Position numbers and translations under genes: made by a program. A DNA stretch of 64,000 nucleotides from positions 124,001-188,000 of the forward strand of contig JAKLIF010000002.1 of NCBI GenBank assembly GCA_022709755.1, read 5' to 3'. The stretch comes from Elusimicrobiota bacterium. GTDB taxonomy: Bacteria > Elusimicrobiota > Elusimicrobia > FEN-1173 > JAKLIF01. Below the pieces are notes generated by a model, which saw only the letters and a program-made list of their open reading frames with translations, did no database searches and was not told the origin of the DNA. Shown here in pieces: positions 56,651 through 64,000 of this stretch (positions are counted from its first letter, which is position 1; each line of letters starts with the position of its first letter).

Positions 56651-57667
56651 TCACCTCTTCGCCGGGGGAAGACCCACGGTGTTCTCGGGGCGACCCGCCC
56701 GGAAAGCCAGGATGTTCGTCATCGTCGTCTGGAGGATCCGCATGAACGATTCCCGGCTGTTGAACGCCACGTGCGGCGTGATGATGACGTTGTCCCGGTT
56801 CCGCAGGATGTGGGTCTGCAGGAGCGTCCTCAACTTCTCGTTCGAATATTGGTGGGACAGGATCTGTCTCTCTTCCTTGACGAGGTCTTCCCCTTCCAGG
56901 ACGTCCAGCCCCGCCCCGGAAAGCCATCCCTTATCCAACGCCAGCGTGAGCGCCTCCGTATCGACGAGCGCGCCGCGCGCGGTATTGATGAGGATGGCCC
57001 CTTTCTTCATGAGGCCGATGTTCTCCCGATGGATGAGGTGGTGCGTCTGGGGCGTATAGGGCGCGTGGAGCGTGACGATATCGGAATCCGACAGGAGCCG
57101 TTCCAGCGGCACGTATTTGAAATTCAGTGTCTCGGCGATCAGAGAATTAGGGAACGCATCGTACGCCAGGACGTTCATCCCGAACCCGCCGGCGATGCGG
57201 ACGACCCTCAGCCCGATCCGGCCCGTGCCGATGACGCCCAGGGTCTTCCCCTGGAGGTCGAACCCCTGCAAGCCGTCCAGAGAATAGTCCGACCGCAGGG
57301 CCTTGATGTAGGCCTGGCGGGTCCGTCGGGACAGCCCCAGGATCAGCGCGAACGTGTGTTCGGCCACGGTGTTCTCGCCATAGTGGGGCACGTTGGACAC
57401 CACGATCTTCTTCTTCCGGCAATACTCCAGGTCGACGTGGTCATAACCGGTCGACCGGGTGGAGACGAACTTCAGCCGGGGACACTTCTTCAGCACCTCG
57501 GCGGTCAGTTGGGAATAGACGAACACCGAGACGATCTCGGCATCGCGGAACTTGACCGGAGAAACCTTGTGCATCTCCTCCGAAAAGAAGAGGGGCTCCC
57601 CGAGGTCCTTGCGGGCCTTCAGGGTCTCTTTTTCCGACGGAGTGATCTCGAAGAAAGCGGTCTTCAT
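56651..57667 (-). CDS. D-isomer-specific 2-hydroxyacid dehydrogenase
   Basis: 338 residues. NAD-binding motif GVIGTGRIGLRV, catalytic Arg in INTARGALVDT, Glu in GLDVLEGEDL and His in VIITPHVAF. It resembles D-lactate dehydrogenase-type enzymes, which reduce 2-keto acids to D-2-hydroxy acids. Substrate not determined. It starts 10 bases after the stop of the upstream pfkB-family gene (57678) and ends 5 bases before the receiver gene. Confidence 0.92.
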   Translation of the reverse strand: MKTAFFEITPSEKETLKARKDLGEPLFFSEEMHKVSPVKFRDAEIVSVFVYSQLTAEVLKKCPRLKFVSTRSTGYDHVDLEYCRKKKIVVSNVPHYGENTVAEHTFALILGLSRRTRQAYIKALRSDYSLDGLQGFDLQGKTLGVIGTGRIGLRVVRIAGGFGMNVLAYDAFPNSLIAETLNFKYVPLERLLSDSDIVTLHAPYTPQTHHLIHRENIGLMKKGAILINTARGALVDTEALTLALDKGWLSGAGLDVLEGEDLVKEERQILSHQYSNEKLRTLLQTHILRNRDNVIITPHVAFNSRESFMRILQTTMTNILAFRAGRPENTVGLPPAKR

Positions 57668-57677
57668 CGGGACCGCG

Positions 57678-58595
57678 TCACATCTTATACTTGACTAAAG
57701 AAGTCATATTATGGAGTTCCTTCATCCTCTTCTCGATCTCCGCCTTGGACACCGTCTTCAGCCGTTCCAGGGAGAACTTTTCCACGTTGAAACTGGCCAT
57801 GGCCGTGCCGTAGAACAGCGCGTGATGGAGGACCTTGTCGTTGAGCGCATTCTTCTCCCGGTTCAGATATCCGACGAACCCCCCGGCGAAGGTGTCCCCC
57901 GCCCCGGTGGGATCGAACACGTTCTCGAGGGGGTAGGCCGGGACGGAATACAGTTTATCCTTGGTGAACAGGAGGGCGCCATGAGACCCTTTCTTCACTA
58001 CGACGTAGCGCGGACCCCAGCTCAGGATGGTCCGACCGGCCTTGATGACGTTGTTGTGTCCGGTCAACTGGCGCGCCTCCCCGTCGTTCAGGATCAGGAT
58101 GTGCACGTGCTTGCAGAGATGGATGATCCGTTCCTTCTTTGTGGAGATCCAGAGGTTCATGGTGTCGGCTGCGATGAGTTTCGGCTTGCGGACCTGGTTC
58201 AAGACGTCGAGCTGGAGGTCCGGATCGATGTTGGCCAAGAAGACGCAGTCCGAGGTCTTATAGTCTTCCGGCAGGATCGGCCGGAACCGTTCGAAGACGT
58301 TCAGGTGCGTGGCCAGGGTCTTGGCCTCGTTCATGTCATACTCGTAGAAACCCGACCACCGGAACGTTTCTCCGTCGACGATCTGAAGGCCGGCCAGGTC
58401 CACCTTCTTCCTCTTCAGGAGCTCCACGTGCTCTTTCGGAAAATCCTTTCCGACGACGCCGACCAGTTTGACGGACGTGAAGAAGCTGGCCGAATAGGAA
58501 AAATAGGTGGCAGACCCTCCGAGGGCGTCCGTGCATTCCCCGAACGGGGTCCTGATGGAATCCAACGCGACCGAACCGACGACGACGACACTCAT
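57678..58595 (-). CDS. PfkB-family sugar/nucleoside kinase
   Basis: 305 residues from ATG 58595 (MSVVVVGSVALD), with AAGGAG 7 bases before it. Family features: N-terminal GSVALDSI, GGSATYFS, and the C-terminal anion-hole/ATP motif DPTGAGDTFAGGF with catalytic Asp. It phosphorylates a sugar, nucleoside or similar alcohol; substrate unclear. The tight spacing with the dehydrogenase gene suggests a shared pathway (inference). Confidence 0.93.
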   Translation of the reverse strand: MSVVVVGSVALDSIRTPFGECTDALGGSATYFSYSASFFTSVKLVGVVGKDFPKEHVELLKRKKVDLAGLQIVDGETFRWSGFYEYDMNEAKTLATHLNVFERFRPILPEDYKTSDCVFLANIDPDLQLDVLNQVRKPKLIAADTMNLWISTKKERIIHLCKHVHILILNDGEARQLTGHNNVIKAGRTILSWGPRYVVVKKGSHGALLFTKDKLYSVPAYPLENVFDPTGAGDTFAGGFVGYLNREKNALNDKVLHHALFYGTAMASFNVEKFSLERLKTVSKAEIEKRMKELHNMTSLVKYKM

Positions 58596-58608
58596 GGGAA
58601 TCTCCTTT

Positions 58609-60594
58609 TTAATCGATGTATTTGTCCGACCGGTCCGTTGGGGCGCCGGGCCCCGCGAAACACGGCAGGCACGCCTTGATACGGGGCAGAGCCTCTTCCG
58701 CACAGACCTCTCCGGTGCGGGAAATCTCCCTCGCCCGGTGGAATTGCATCCACGTGAACTTCGACGTATCGGGGGTCATGACGACGTGGGCGATCTCCGC
58801 CCGCGCCTGGGCGATCTCGAATTGCATAGTGTACAGAGTTTTGATGAGAATTTCAAAGAGGGTCGGCGCCGTCCACGGAGAATTGAACGGGCGCGAATTC
58901 TTTCGCAGTCCGGGGACCCTCTTGTTGGAGGCCTTCCCCGTCAGGTTGACGGACAGGAGGATGTCGGCGCCCATGGCGGCCACCACCGAGGTGGGGACCG
59001 GATCCACCAATCCGCCGTCCACCAGATAACGCCCGTTCAAATAATAAGGTTGGAAGAAGAAGGGCAGGGACAACGACGCCCTCACCGCGTCGGACACGCG
59101 GCCCTCTTTCAGGATGACCTTATCCCCCGAGACGATATCCGTGGCCACCGCCGCCAGGGGAGTCAGGAGCCGGTCGAACGTGACGTCCCCCAGGACGGAT
59201 TTCAGGAACCGGTGGACGCCCTGCCCGATGATGACGCCTTGCCAGGGGAGGGTGGGGTCCACCATATGGAACAGCTTCATCTTGGTGATGGCGCCGGCGA
59301 TGCCCTCGATCTCGTCGGGCGAACGGCCCAGGCAATAGAAACTCCCCAGCAAGGCCCCCATGGACGTGCCGGAGATGACGTCCGGAAAGATCCCTTCGCG
59401 TTCCAGGACTTTCAGGATGCCGATGAGGGAATAGCCATACGCGGCGCCGGATCCCATGGCCAGCCCGATCCTCAATCCGCCGATCTTCCGGGCCAGCCGG
59501 TCCATCAGGCGACGGGAGAGGACCGCCTCGCGGGGAAGGAAATCGGCCTTGGTATAGGAGTCCGACCACGGCAGACAGAAATAGAGACGGTCCGTCGGGG
59601 GTCCCCAAGACACGGGGGTCTTCTCGAACAGGCGGATGCGACGGATCTTGTCGGATCCGGCCGCGGCGCTCCAATCCCGCCTCAAAGCGTCTTCGTCCGG
59701 AGAGGGGCTGTCCTTATCCAGAAGGAACACCTCGTCGGATTCCTGCAAGAACGCCCGGAGCGCCGGCGTCGGATCGGACGGCAGGCAGAGGAGGACGTAG
59801 GGACTGCGCTCGCGCAAGAGGGACACCAGGGGGAACACGGTCTGTGAGAACTTACCGTCGAACAAAGACATCGACATCGCCATGAACTCCACGCCGGAGG
59901 GATGGGCCACGAACAATCTCCCGACGGCCTCGGGGTGCTGGAAATCCTCCTGTCGCAAGGAATTCTCTCCCACGCGCACAGGTTTCAACTCCAACGGCGC
60001 GGCCAACGGGCTCTCCGGAACCCGGCGAAGGTCGATCAGGCAGACCCGCTGCCTTGTCTGCCCGGCGAGGGAGACAGCCAGGTTCAGCGCGACAGCGGAT
60101 TGTTCCGCCCCGGGGCAGGGGGACACCAGCGCCATCACTTTCGAGGGAGTCGGTCCTTCGCTCGTCGGACGGGATGATTTCAGAAGGTGTTGGGACAAGG
60201 GGCGAGTCAACAGGATCGCCAACGCCGGGATCTTGAGCAGGAGCGAATCCAATTTTTTCCTCTCCAGCACGAGCAATTCGGAGGTCGTATCCGCCCGGGC
60301 GGTGACGGGCCACGGTTCTCCCGTCAGAAAAGCGGCGGCGCCGACCGTCTCGCCGCGGGCGGCAAAGGCCACCACCGTTTCCCGGCCCCCGTTGACCGAC
60401 ACGAACCGGAGCCTCCCCGACCAGACCAGGTACAGCGCGTCCGTCGGACTTCCCGCGGGAAAGAGGTCGCTCCCCTTCGGCAACGACCGTCCCTCCAGCG
60501 CCCCGGACAGGACCGTCAATTCGTCCTCGCCCAAGGAAGCGAAGAGCGGGATCTGTTTCAGGAAATTCAGTTGGTCTTCCGTCGATATGTTCAT
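58609..60594 (-). CDS. Patatin-like phospholipase with cNMP-binding and ParA-like domains
   Basis: 661 residues. Domains in order: cyclic-nucleotide-binding-like domain (about 8-130), a degenerate ParA/MinD-like NTPase region (about 150-330), and a patatin domain (about 370-600). In the second, SPCPGAEQSAVALNLA replaces the P-loop and LIDLRR the Walker A' strand. The patatin domain has glycine-rich AMGSGAAYGYSLIG, nucleophile GTSMG and DGG with the catalytic Asp. NTE-type enzymes pair cNMP domains with patatin, but the P-loop-like insert between is unusual. It probably hydrolyses membrane phospholipid in response to a ligand. Confidence 0.88.
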   Translation of the reverse strand: MNISTEDQLNFLKQIPLFASLGEDELTVLSGALEGRSLPKGSDLFPAGSPTDALYLVWSGRLRFVSVNGGRETVVAFAARGETVGAAAFLTGEPWPVTARADTTSELLVLERKKLDSLLLKIPALAILLTRPLSQHLLKSSRPTSEGPTPSKVMALVSPCPGAEQSAVALNLAVSLAGQTRQRVCLIDLRRVPESPLAAPLELKPVRVGENSLRQEDFQHPEAVGRLFVAHPSGVEFMAMSMSLFDGKFSQTVFPLVSLLRERSPYVLLCLPSDPTPALRAFLQESDEVFLLDKDSPSPDEDALRRDWSAAAGSDKIRRIRLFEKTPVSWGPPTDRLYFCLPWSDSYTKADFLPREAVLSRRLMDRLARKIGGLRIGLAMGSGAAYGYSLIGILKVLEREGIFPDVISGTSMGALLGSFYCLGRSPDEIEGIAGAITKMKLFHMVDPTLPWQGVIIGQGVHRFLKSVLGDVTFDRLLTPLAAVATDIVSGDKVILKEGRVSDAVRASLSLPFFFQPYYLNGRYLVDGGLVDPVPTSVVAAMGADILLSVNLTGKASNKRVPGLRKNSRPFNSPWTAPTLFEILIKTLYTMQFEIAQARAEIAHVVMTPDTSKFTWMQFHRAREISRTGEVCAEEALPRIKACLPCFAGPGAPTDRSDKYID

Positions 60595-60652
60595 GGGATT
60601 GGAGGGAGGCGGCCGGCGTCCTTTTCCGACACATTAACCGATAATTTTTCCT

Positions 60653-60680
60653 TTGTCAAATGACGGGAAATTAGTACAAT
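60653..60680 (+). promoter_or_regulatory. Promoter of the crp-like/hisS/aspS unit
   Basis: TTGTCA (60653-60658), a 16-base spacer and TACAAT (60675-60680). ATG 60699 follows 18 bases after, with no ribosome site. A nearer ATG at 60679 overlaps the -10 and is out of frame. Confidence 0.55.
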
Positions 60681-60698
60681 GGAACGCGTTCTAAAAAC

Positions 60699-61400
60699 AT
60701 GCGTCAATCCGACATTCACATCAATAAGAGCCGTTTCCTCCACCAGGTCACTCTGTTCCGGGGCCTGCCGAAGAAGGACGTGGACATGGTCGCCCGCATC
60801 AGCCGCGTCCGCGAGGTCCGCAAAGGGGAGACGGTCTTCTCGAAATCGGCCCCCGGCGATTCCCTCTATCTGGTCGTCAAGGGCCGGGTCAAGATCTACG
60901 GCTCCTCCAACACGGACAAAACGAAGACTTTCGCCTATCTGGAACCGCACGACTTTTTCGGGGAGATGGCCCTGATGGACGAACCGACGCGCTCGGCCGG
61001 AGCCGAAGCGGCGGCGACGTCCATCCTGCTGACCATCGCGCGCAAGGATTTCCGGGCCTTGGTGGCCAAGCGTCCCAGTCTGGCCTTCGCCGTGATCCGC
61101 ACCCTCTGCGCGCGACTGCGCCACGCCGACCGCGACATCGAACTCCTGTCCTTCAACACGGTCGTCGGCCGACTGGCCCGGATCCTGCTGGACATGTGCG
61201 ACCAATACGGCAAGAAGACTCCCGCCGGGATCCGCATCGGCATCGAGGTGTCCCATCAGGAACTGGCCGACATGGCCGGCACGGCCCGGGAGATGGCCAC
61301 GCGCATCCTGAACCGATTCCGCCGCACGGGCTGTCTGGAGATGGACGGCAAGTGCATGATCGTCGTCAACCACAAAAAACTATCCGACTGGGTCTGCTGA
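60699..61400 (+). CDS. Crp/Fnr-family transcriptional regulator
   Basis: 233 residues. The cNMP-binding-like beta-roll spans about 20-140, with PGDSLYLVVKGRV, FFGEMALMDE and SAGAEAAATS (the phosphate-binding cassette lacks the usual Arg). A long dimer helix follows, then a winged helix with HQELADMAGTAREMATRIL as recognition element. No Fnr-type cysteine cluster is seen. It lies just upstream of hisS and opposite the patatin gene, whose own cNMP domain may sense the same class of signal (inference). Confidence 0.92.
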   Translation: MRQSDIHINKSRFLHQVTLFRGLPKKDVDMVARISRVREVRKGETVFSKSAPGDSLYLVVKGRVKIYGSSNTDKTKTFAYLEPHDFFGEMALMDEPTRSAGAEAAATSILLTIARKDFRALVAKRPSLAFAVIRTLCARLRHADRDIELLSFNTVVGRLARILLDMCDQYGKKTPAGIRIGIEVSHQELADMAGTAREMATRILNRFRRTGCLEMDGKCMIVVNHKKLSDWVC

Positions 61401-61455
61401 CCCCGTCCCCCCGTGACTTCCCCGTCTTCACTCTGTTGACCGGACCGGCTTTCCC

Positions 61456-62784
61456 ATGAAATACAGCGCCCCGCGCGGCACGCGCGACATCATCGGTGAC
61501 GAAGTCCTGAATTTCCGCCGCATCGAGACGATCGCGGACGGGCTCTTCCGCCTGTACGGTTTCGAGGAGATCCGCACGCCGGTCTTCGAGACGGCGGAAC
61601 TGTTCTCCCGCGCGGTGGGCGACACGACGGACATCGTCGAAAAGGAGATGTACGTCTTTCAGGACCGGGGCGGCCGTTCCCTCTCTCTCAGGCCCGAGGG
61701 CACGGCGGGCGTGGTGCGGGCCTACCTGGAACACAGCTGGGACAAGACCGGCGGCGGGTTCAAGAAACTCTTTTACAAAGGCCCCATGTTCCGCGCCGAA
61801 CGGCCCCAGGCCGGCCGTTACCGCGAGTTCTGGCAGATCGGCGCCGAATATTTCGGCAACCCGTCCCCCGAAGCGGATGCCGAGGTCTTGTTCCTCGTGA
61901 GGGACATCCTCGACCCCGTCGGCGCGGCGATCCCCGTCGATTTCACGCTCAATTCCATCGGCTGTGCCGCTTGTCGGCCGGTCTACCGGGAGAAACTGAC
62001 CTCGTACCTATCCGCGAAACGAAACGGTCTATGCGAAGACTGCCAGCGGCGATTGGACAAAAATCCATTGCGGGCTTTGGACTGTAAAACGGATTCACCC
62101 CAACTCTCCGACGCACCCCGGATGGCCGACTCCCTGTGCGAACCGTGCCGTCGGCACGACCAACAGTTGGAAGCGATCTTGACGTCGGCCCGATTCCCTT
62201 ATAGGAAAAACCCCAAGCTGGTGCGCGGACTCGACTATTATAATCGCACGGTTTTTGAAGTGACCTCCTCCGCCCTCGGCGCCCAAGACGCGCTGGCGGC
62301 GGGAGGACGATACGATTCGCTCGTCAAGATGCTGGGCGGACCCGACATTCCCGCCATCGGTTTCGCGCTGGGGATGGACCGGGTGGCCAAGGCCCTGTGC
62401 GAAACGCCCCGCCCGAGCGCGTCCAAAAAGATCTGCGTGGTGTTGGCCGGACAGGGGACCGGGGAGGCGGGTTTCGCCCTGGTGCGCGCGATCCGTCAAC
62501 AGGCCCGCACCAACGACACGGGGTGGTCTTGCGAATTTGCCCCATCAGATAAAAGTCTGAAAGCCCAGTTCCGGTTCGCCGACAACTGGGGAGCCGACCA
62601 CGTGATCGTGATCGGGGAAACGGAATTGGCCCGTCAAAAATGTTTACTTAAGGACTTGAAGGAAAGCCGCCAGGAGGAGATCGACCTCCCCGGGTCCGAT
62701 CCCGCGGACCACGCCCGTTTTTTCACCGTTTTAAGATCCAAGATCGACCCATCTCCCTCGACACAGGAAGGACACATTTCATGA
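61456..62784 (+). CDS. hisS: Histidyl-tRNA synthetase
   Basis: 442 residues, normal length. Class II motifs: PRGTRDI near the N-terminus, motif 2 around LFYKGPMFRAERPQAGRYRE, the histidine loop GLDYYNRTVFEV and motif 3 GFALGMDRV. A C-terminal anticodon-binding domain follows. A small Cys-containing insert (CAACRPVYREKL and CEDCQRRLD) resembles a zinc-binding insert found in some bacterial HisRS. Its TGA overlaps the aspS ATG (ATGA). Confidence 0.96.
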   Translation: MKYSAPRGTRDIIGDEVLNFRRIETIADGLFRLYGFEEIRTPVFETAELFSRAVGDTTDIVEKEMYVFQDRGGRSLSLRPEGTAGVVRAYLEHSWDKTGGGFKKLFYKGPMFRAERPQAGRYREFWQIGAEYFGNPSPEADAEVLFLVRDILDPVGAAIPVDFTLNSIGCAACRPVYREKLTSYLSAKRNGLCEDCQRRLDKNPLRALDCKTDSPQLSDAPRMADSLCEPCRRHDQQLEAILTSARFPYRKNPKLVRGLDYYNRTVFEVTSSALGAQDALAAGGRYDSLVKMLGGPDIPAIGFALGMDRVAKALCETPRPSASKKICVVLAGQGTGEAGFALVRAIRQQARTNDTGWSCEFAPSDKSLKAQFRFADNWGADHVIVIGETELARQKCLLKDLKESRQEEIDLPGSDPADHARFFTVLRSKIDPSPSTQEGHIS

Positions 62785-64000
62785 ATCGCTCAATGTACTG
62801 CGGCGCCGTCCGCAAGGAACAGATCGGAAAAAAACTGACTCTCTGCGGTTGGATCCACAGCCGCCGCGACCATGGAGGCGTGCTGTTCATCGACCTGCGC
62901 GACCGGGAAGGGCTCGTCCAGATCGTCTTCCATCCGGAGAAGACCGACGCTTTCAAATCGGGAGAATCCCTGCGGCCGGAATTCGTGGTGCAGGTCACCG
63001 GAGAAGTCAAACCCCGTCCCGAAGGGACCGTGAACCCGAACATCGCCACCGGCGAGGTGGAGGTCTGGGTGGACGCCGTGGAGATCCTGAACACGTCCCT
63101 GACGCCACCGTTCGAAGTGTCCGAATTCACGAACACCAGCGAAGACGTGCGGCTCCGTTACCGATACCTGGACCTAAGGAGACCGCCCCTCCAGCGGAAC
63201 CTGATCCTCCGGCATCTCATCACGCAGACGTCGCGAACCTATCTGGCCCAGCGCGGGTTCCTGGAATTGGAGACCCCGTTCCTGACGAAATCCACTCCGG
63301 AAGGGGCGCGGGACTTCCTGGTCCCGTCGCGGCTGAGTCTCGGCGACTTCTACGCCTTGCCGCAGTCCCCGCAACTTTTCAAGCAGCTCTTCATGGTGGC
63401 CGGGTTCGACCGCTACTATCAGATCGCGCGTTGTTTCCGCGACGAAGACCTGCGCGCCGACCGCCAGCCGGAATTCACCCAGATCGACATCGAGATGTCG
63501 TTCCTCGACGAGGAAGACATCATCGGCCTGATCGAGGGGCTGGTCAAGACCGTCTTCAAGGAGGCGATGGGCAAAGACATCCCGACCCCTTTCCCCCGCC
63601 TGTCCTACGACGAAGCCCAGCGCCGGTTCGGTTCCGACAAACCGGACCTGCGCTACGCCATGGAGATATCCGACGTCTCCGCCGTCTTCTCCAAGACCGG
63701 GTTCAAGGTGTTCGCCGGCGCGTTGGCCGCTGGAGGCGTCGTGCGCGCGCTCTGCCTGAAGGGCGGGGCCTCCATGTCCCGCATGGACATCGACAAGCTC
63801 ACGGAATGGGTGAAAGGATACGGGGCCAAGGGATTGGCCTGGATCAAGATCACCGACAAAGGGCCCGAATCCTCCATCACCAAATTCTTCACGCCCGAGG
63901 AACTCGGCGGCCTCCAGAAAGCCGTGGGAGCCGAAACGGGCGACATCATCTTCTTCGGGGCGGACCAGCCCGCGACGGTCGCGTCCTATCTGGGCGCCCT
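62781..64000 (+). CDS. aspS: Aspartyl-tRNA synthetase (3' end beyond window)
   Basis: 406 complete codons are visible. N-terminal OB-fold anticodon domain (CGWIHSRRDHGGVLFIDLRD), flipping loop region, and class II motif 2 RCFRDEDLRADRQPEFTQID. The bacterial-type GAD insert begins about residue 285. The gene is cut by the right edge before motif 3. Translationally coupled to hisS by ATGA. Whether it is discriminating or also charges tRNA-Asn cannot be decided from this part. Confidence 0.95.
   Translation, partial: MNRSMYCGAVRKEQIGKKLTLCGWIHSRRDHGGVLFIDLRDREGLVQIVFHPEKTDAFKSGESLRPEFVVQVTGEVKPRPEGTVNPNIATGEVEVWVDAVEILNTSLTPPFEVSEFTNTSEDVRLRYRYLDLRRPPLQRNLILRHLITQTSRTYLAQRGFLELETPFLTKSTPEGARDFLVPSRLSLGDFYALPQSPQLFKQLFMVAGFDRYYQIARCFRDEDLRADRQPEFTQIDIEMSFLDEEDIIGLIEGLVKTVFKEAMGKDIPTPFPRLSYDEAQRRFGSDKPDLRYAMEISDVSAVFSKTGFKVFAGALAAGGVVRALCLKGGASMSRMDIDKLTEWVKGYGAKGLAWIKITDKGPESSITKFFTPEELGGLQKAVGAETGDIIFFGADQPATVASYLGA

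Noticed and set aside
56646-56927. Upstream extension of the receiver-domain frame
   Set aside because: It is inside the 2-hydroxyacid dehydrogenase gene; the receiver fold starts at ATG 56645.

Overview
The window reads as a chromosome segment of an uncultivated-type, didermic (Gram-negative) bacterium with fairly high GC. Evidence for two membranes is an RND/MFP/TolC efflux operon, several signal-peptide-bearing beta-barrel-like proteins, a LolA-like domain and type IV pilin genes. Metabolic genes (purA, carA, nadA, ilvD, tkt, pfk, a double-domain thyX and the squalene genes hpnCDE) point to a free-living, biosynthetically capable organism. Some families here (pilin clusters, the secreted CCLGPR protein, the double ThyX) are ones I associate with Elusimicrobiota/Omnitrophota-like lineages. 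That is an impression, not a demonstrated taxonomy. I saw no rRNA, tRNA, CRISPR array, insertion sequence or prophage.

Layout. 1-1259 (-): a B12-binding radical SAM protein cut by the left edge. 1475-5575 (+): thyX-purA-carA, a nucleotide operon. 10044-5558 (-): DUF502 protein, sensor histidine kinase, TldD-type protease, PD-(D/E)XK nuclease. 22512-10144 (-): a long co-directional block running nth, tkt, wecA-like, wecB, a small membrane protein, parA, parB, three secreted or membrane proteins, a glycosyltransferase and two beta-barrel-like proteins. It mixes chromosome partitioning with surface-polysaccharide assembly. 22555-23103 (+): cobalamin adenosyltransferase. 28685-23105 (-): hpnC, hpnD, hpnE, a HAD phosphatase, ilvD. 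28763-30295 (+): a secreted Memo-AMMECR1-like protein. 30416-33060: a PycTM-like membrane protein followed by a visibly AT-rich, poorly conserved stretch (a truncated M23 peptidase-like protein, a propeller-like secreted protein, about 590 bases without an intact gene). 33061-37017 (+): two paralogous membrane sulfatase-fold proteins.

40062-37090 (-): a tight four-gene operon (secreted YidD-like, TPR/DUF5683-like, TPR/LolA-like, CCLGPR-repeat protein) ending in a clear terminator. 46117-40115 (-): an efflux operon whose first gene is an in-frame TetR-TolC fusion, then MFP and RND pump. Its perfect-looking promoter carries an operator-like palindrome. 46231-47163 (+): nadA. 51899-47185 (-): a free-standing LAGLIDADG protein and three pilin-like genes. 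52122-53162 (+): a methyltransferase divergent from the LAGLIDADG gene, with two near-identical 29-bp inverted repeats between them. 60594-53280 (-): patatin phospholipase, pfkB kinase, 2-hydroxyacid dehydrogenase, response regulator, SRAP protein, phosphofructokinase, porin. 60699-64000 (+): Crp-family regulator, hisS, aspS (cut by the right edge).

The most novel-looking items are (i) the LAGLIDADG/methyltransferase divergent control region, (ii) the TetR-TolC fusion, (iii) the secreted Memo-AMMECR1 protein that has lost the metal-site histidines, (iv) the secreted-YidD/CCLGPR operon, and (v) an orphan Pycsar-effector-like membrane protein. All functional calls come from reading the sequence; no database search was run.
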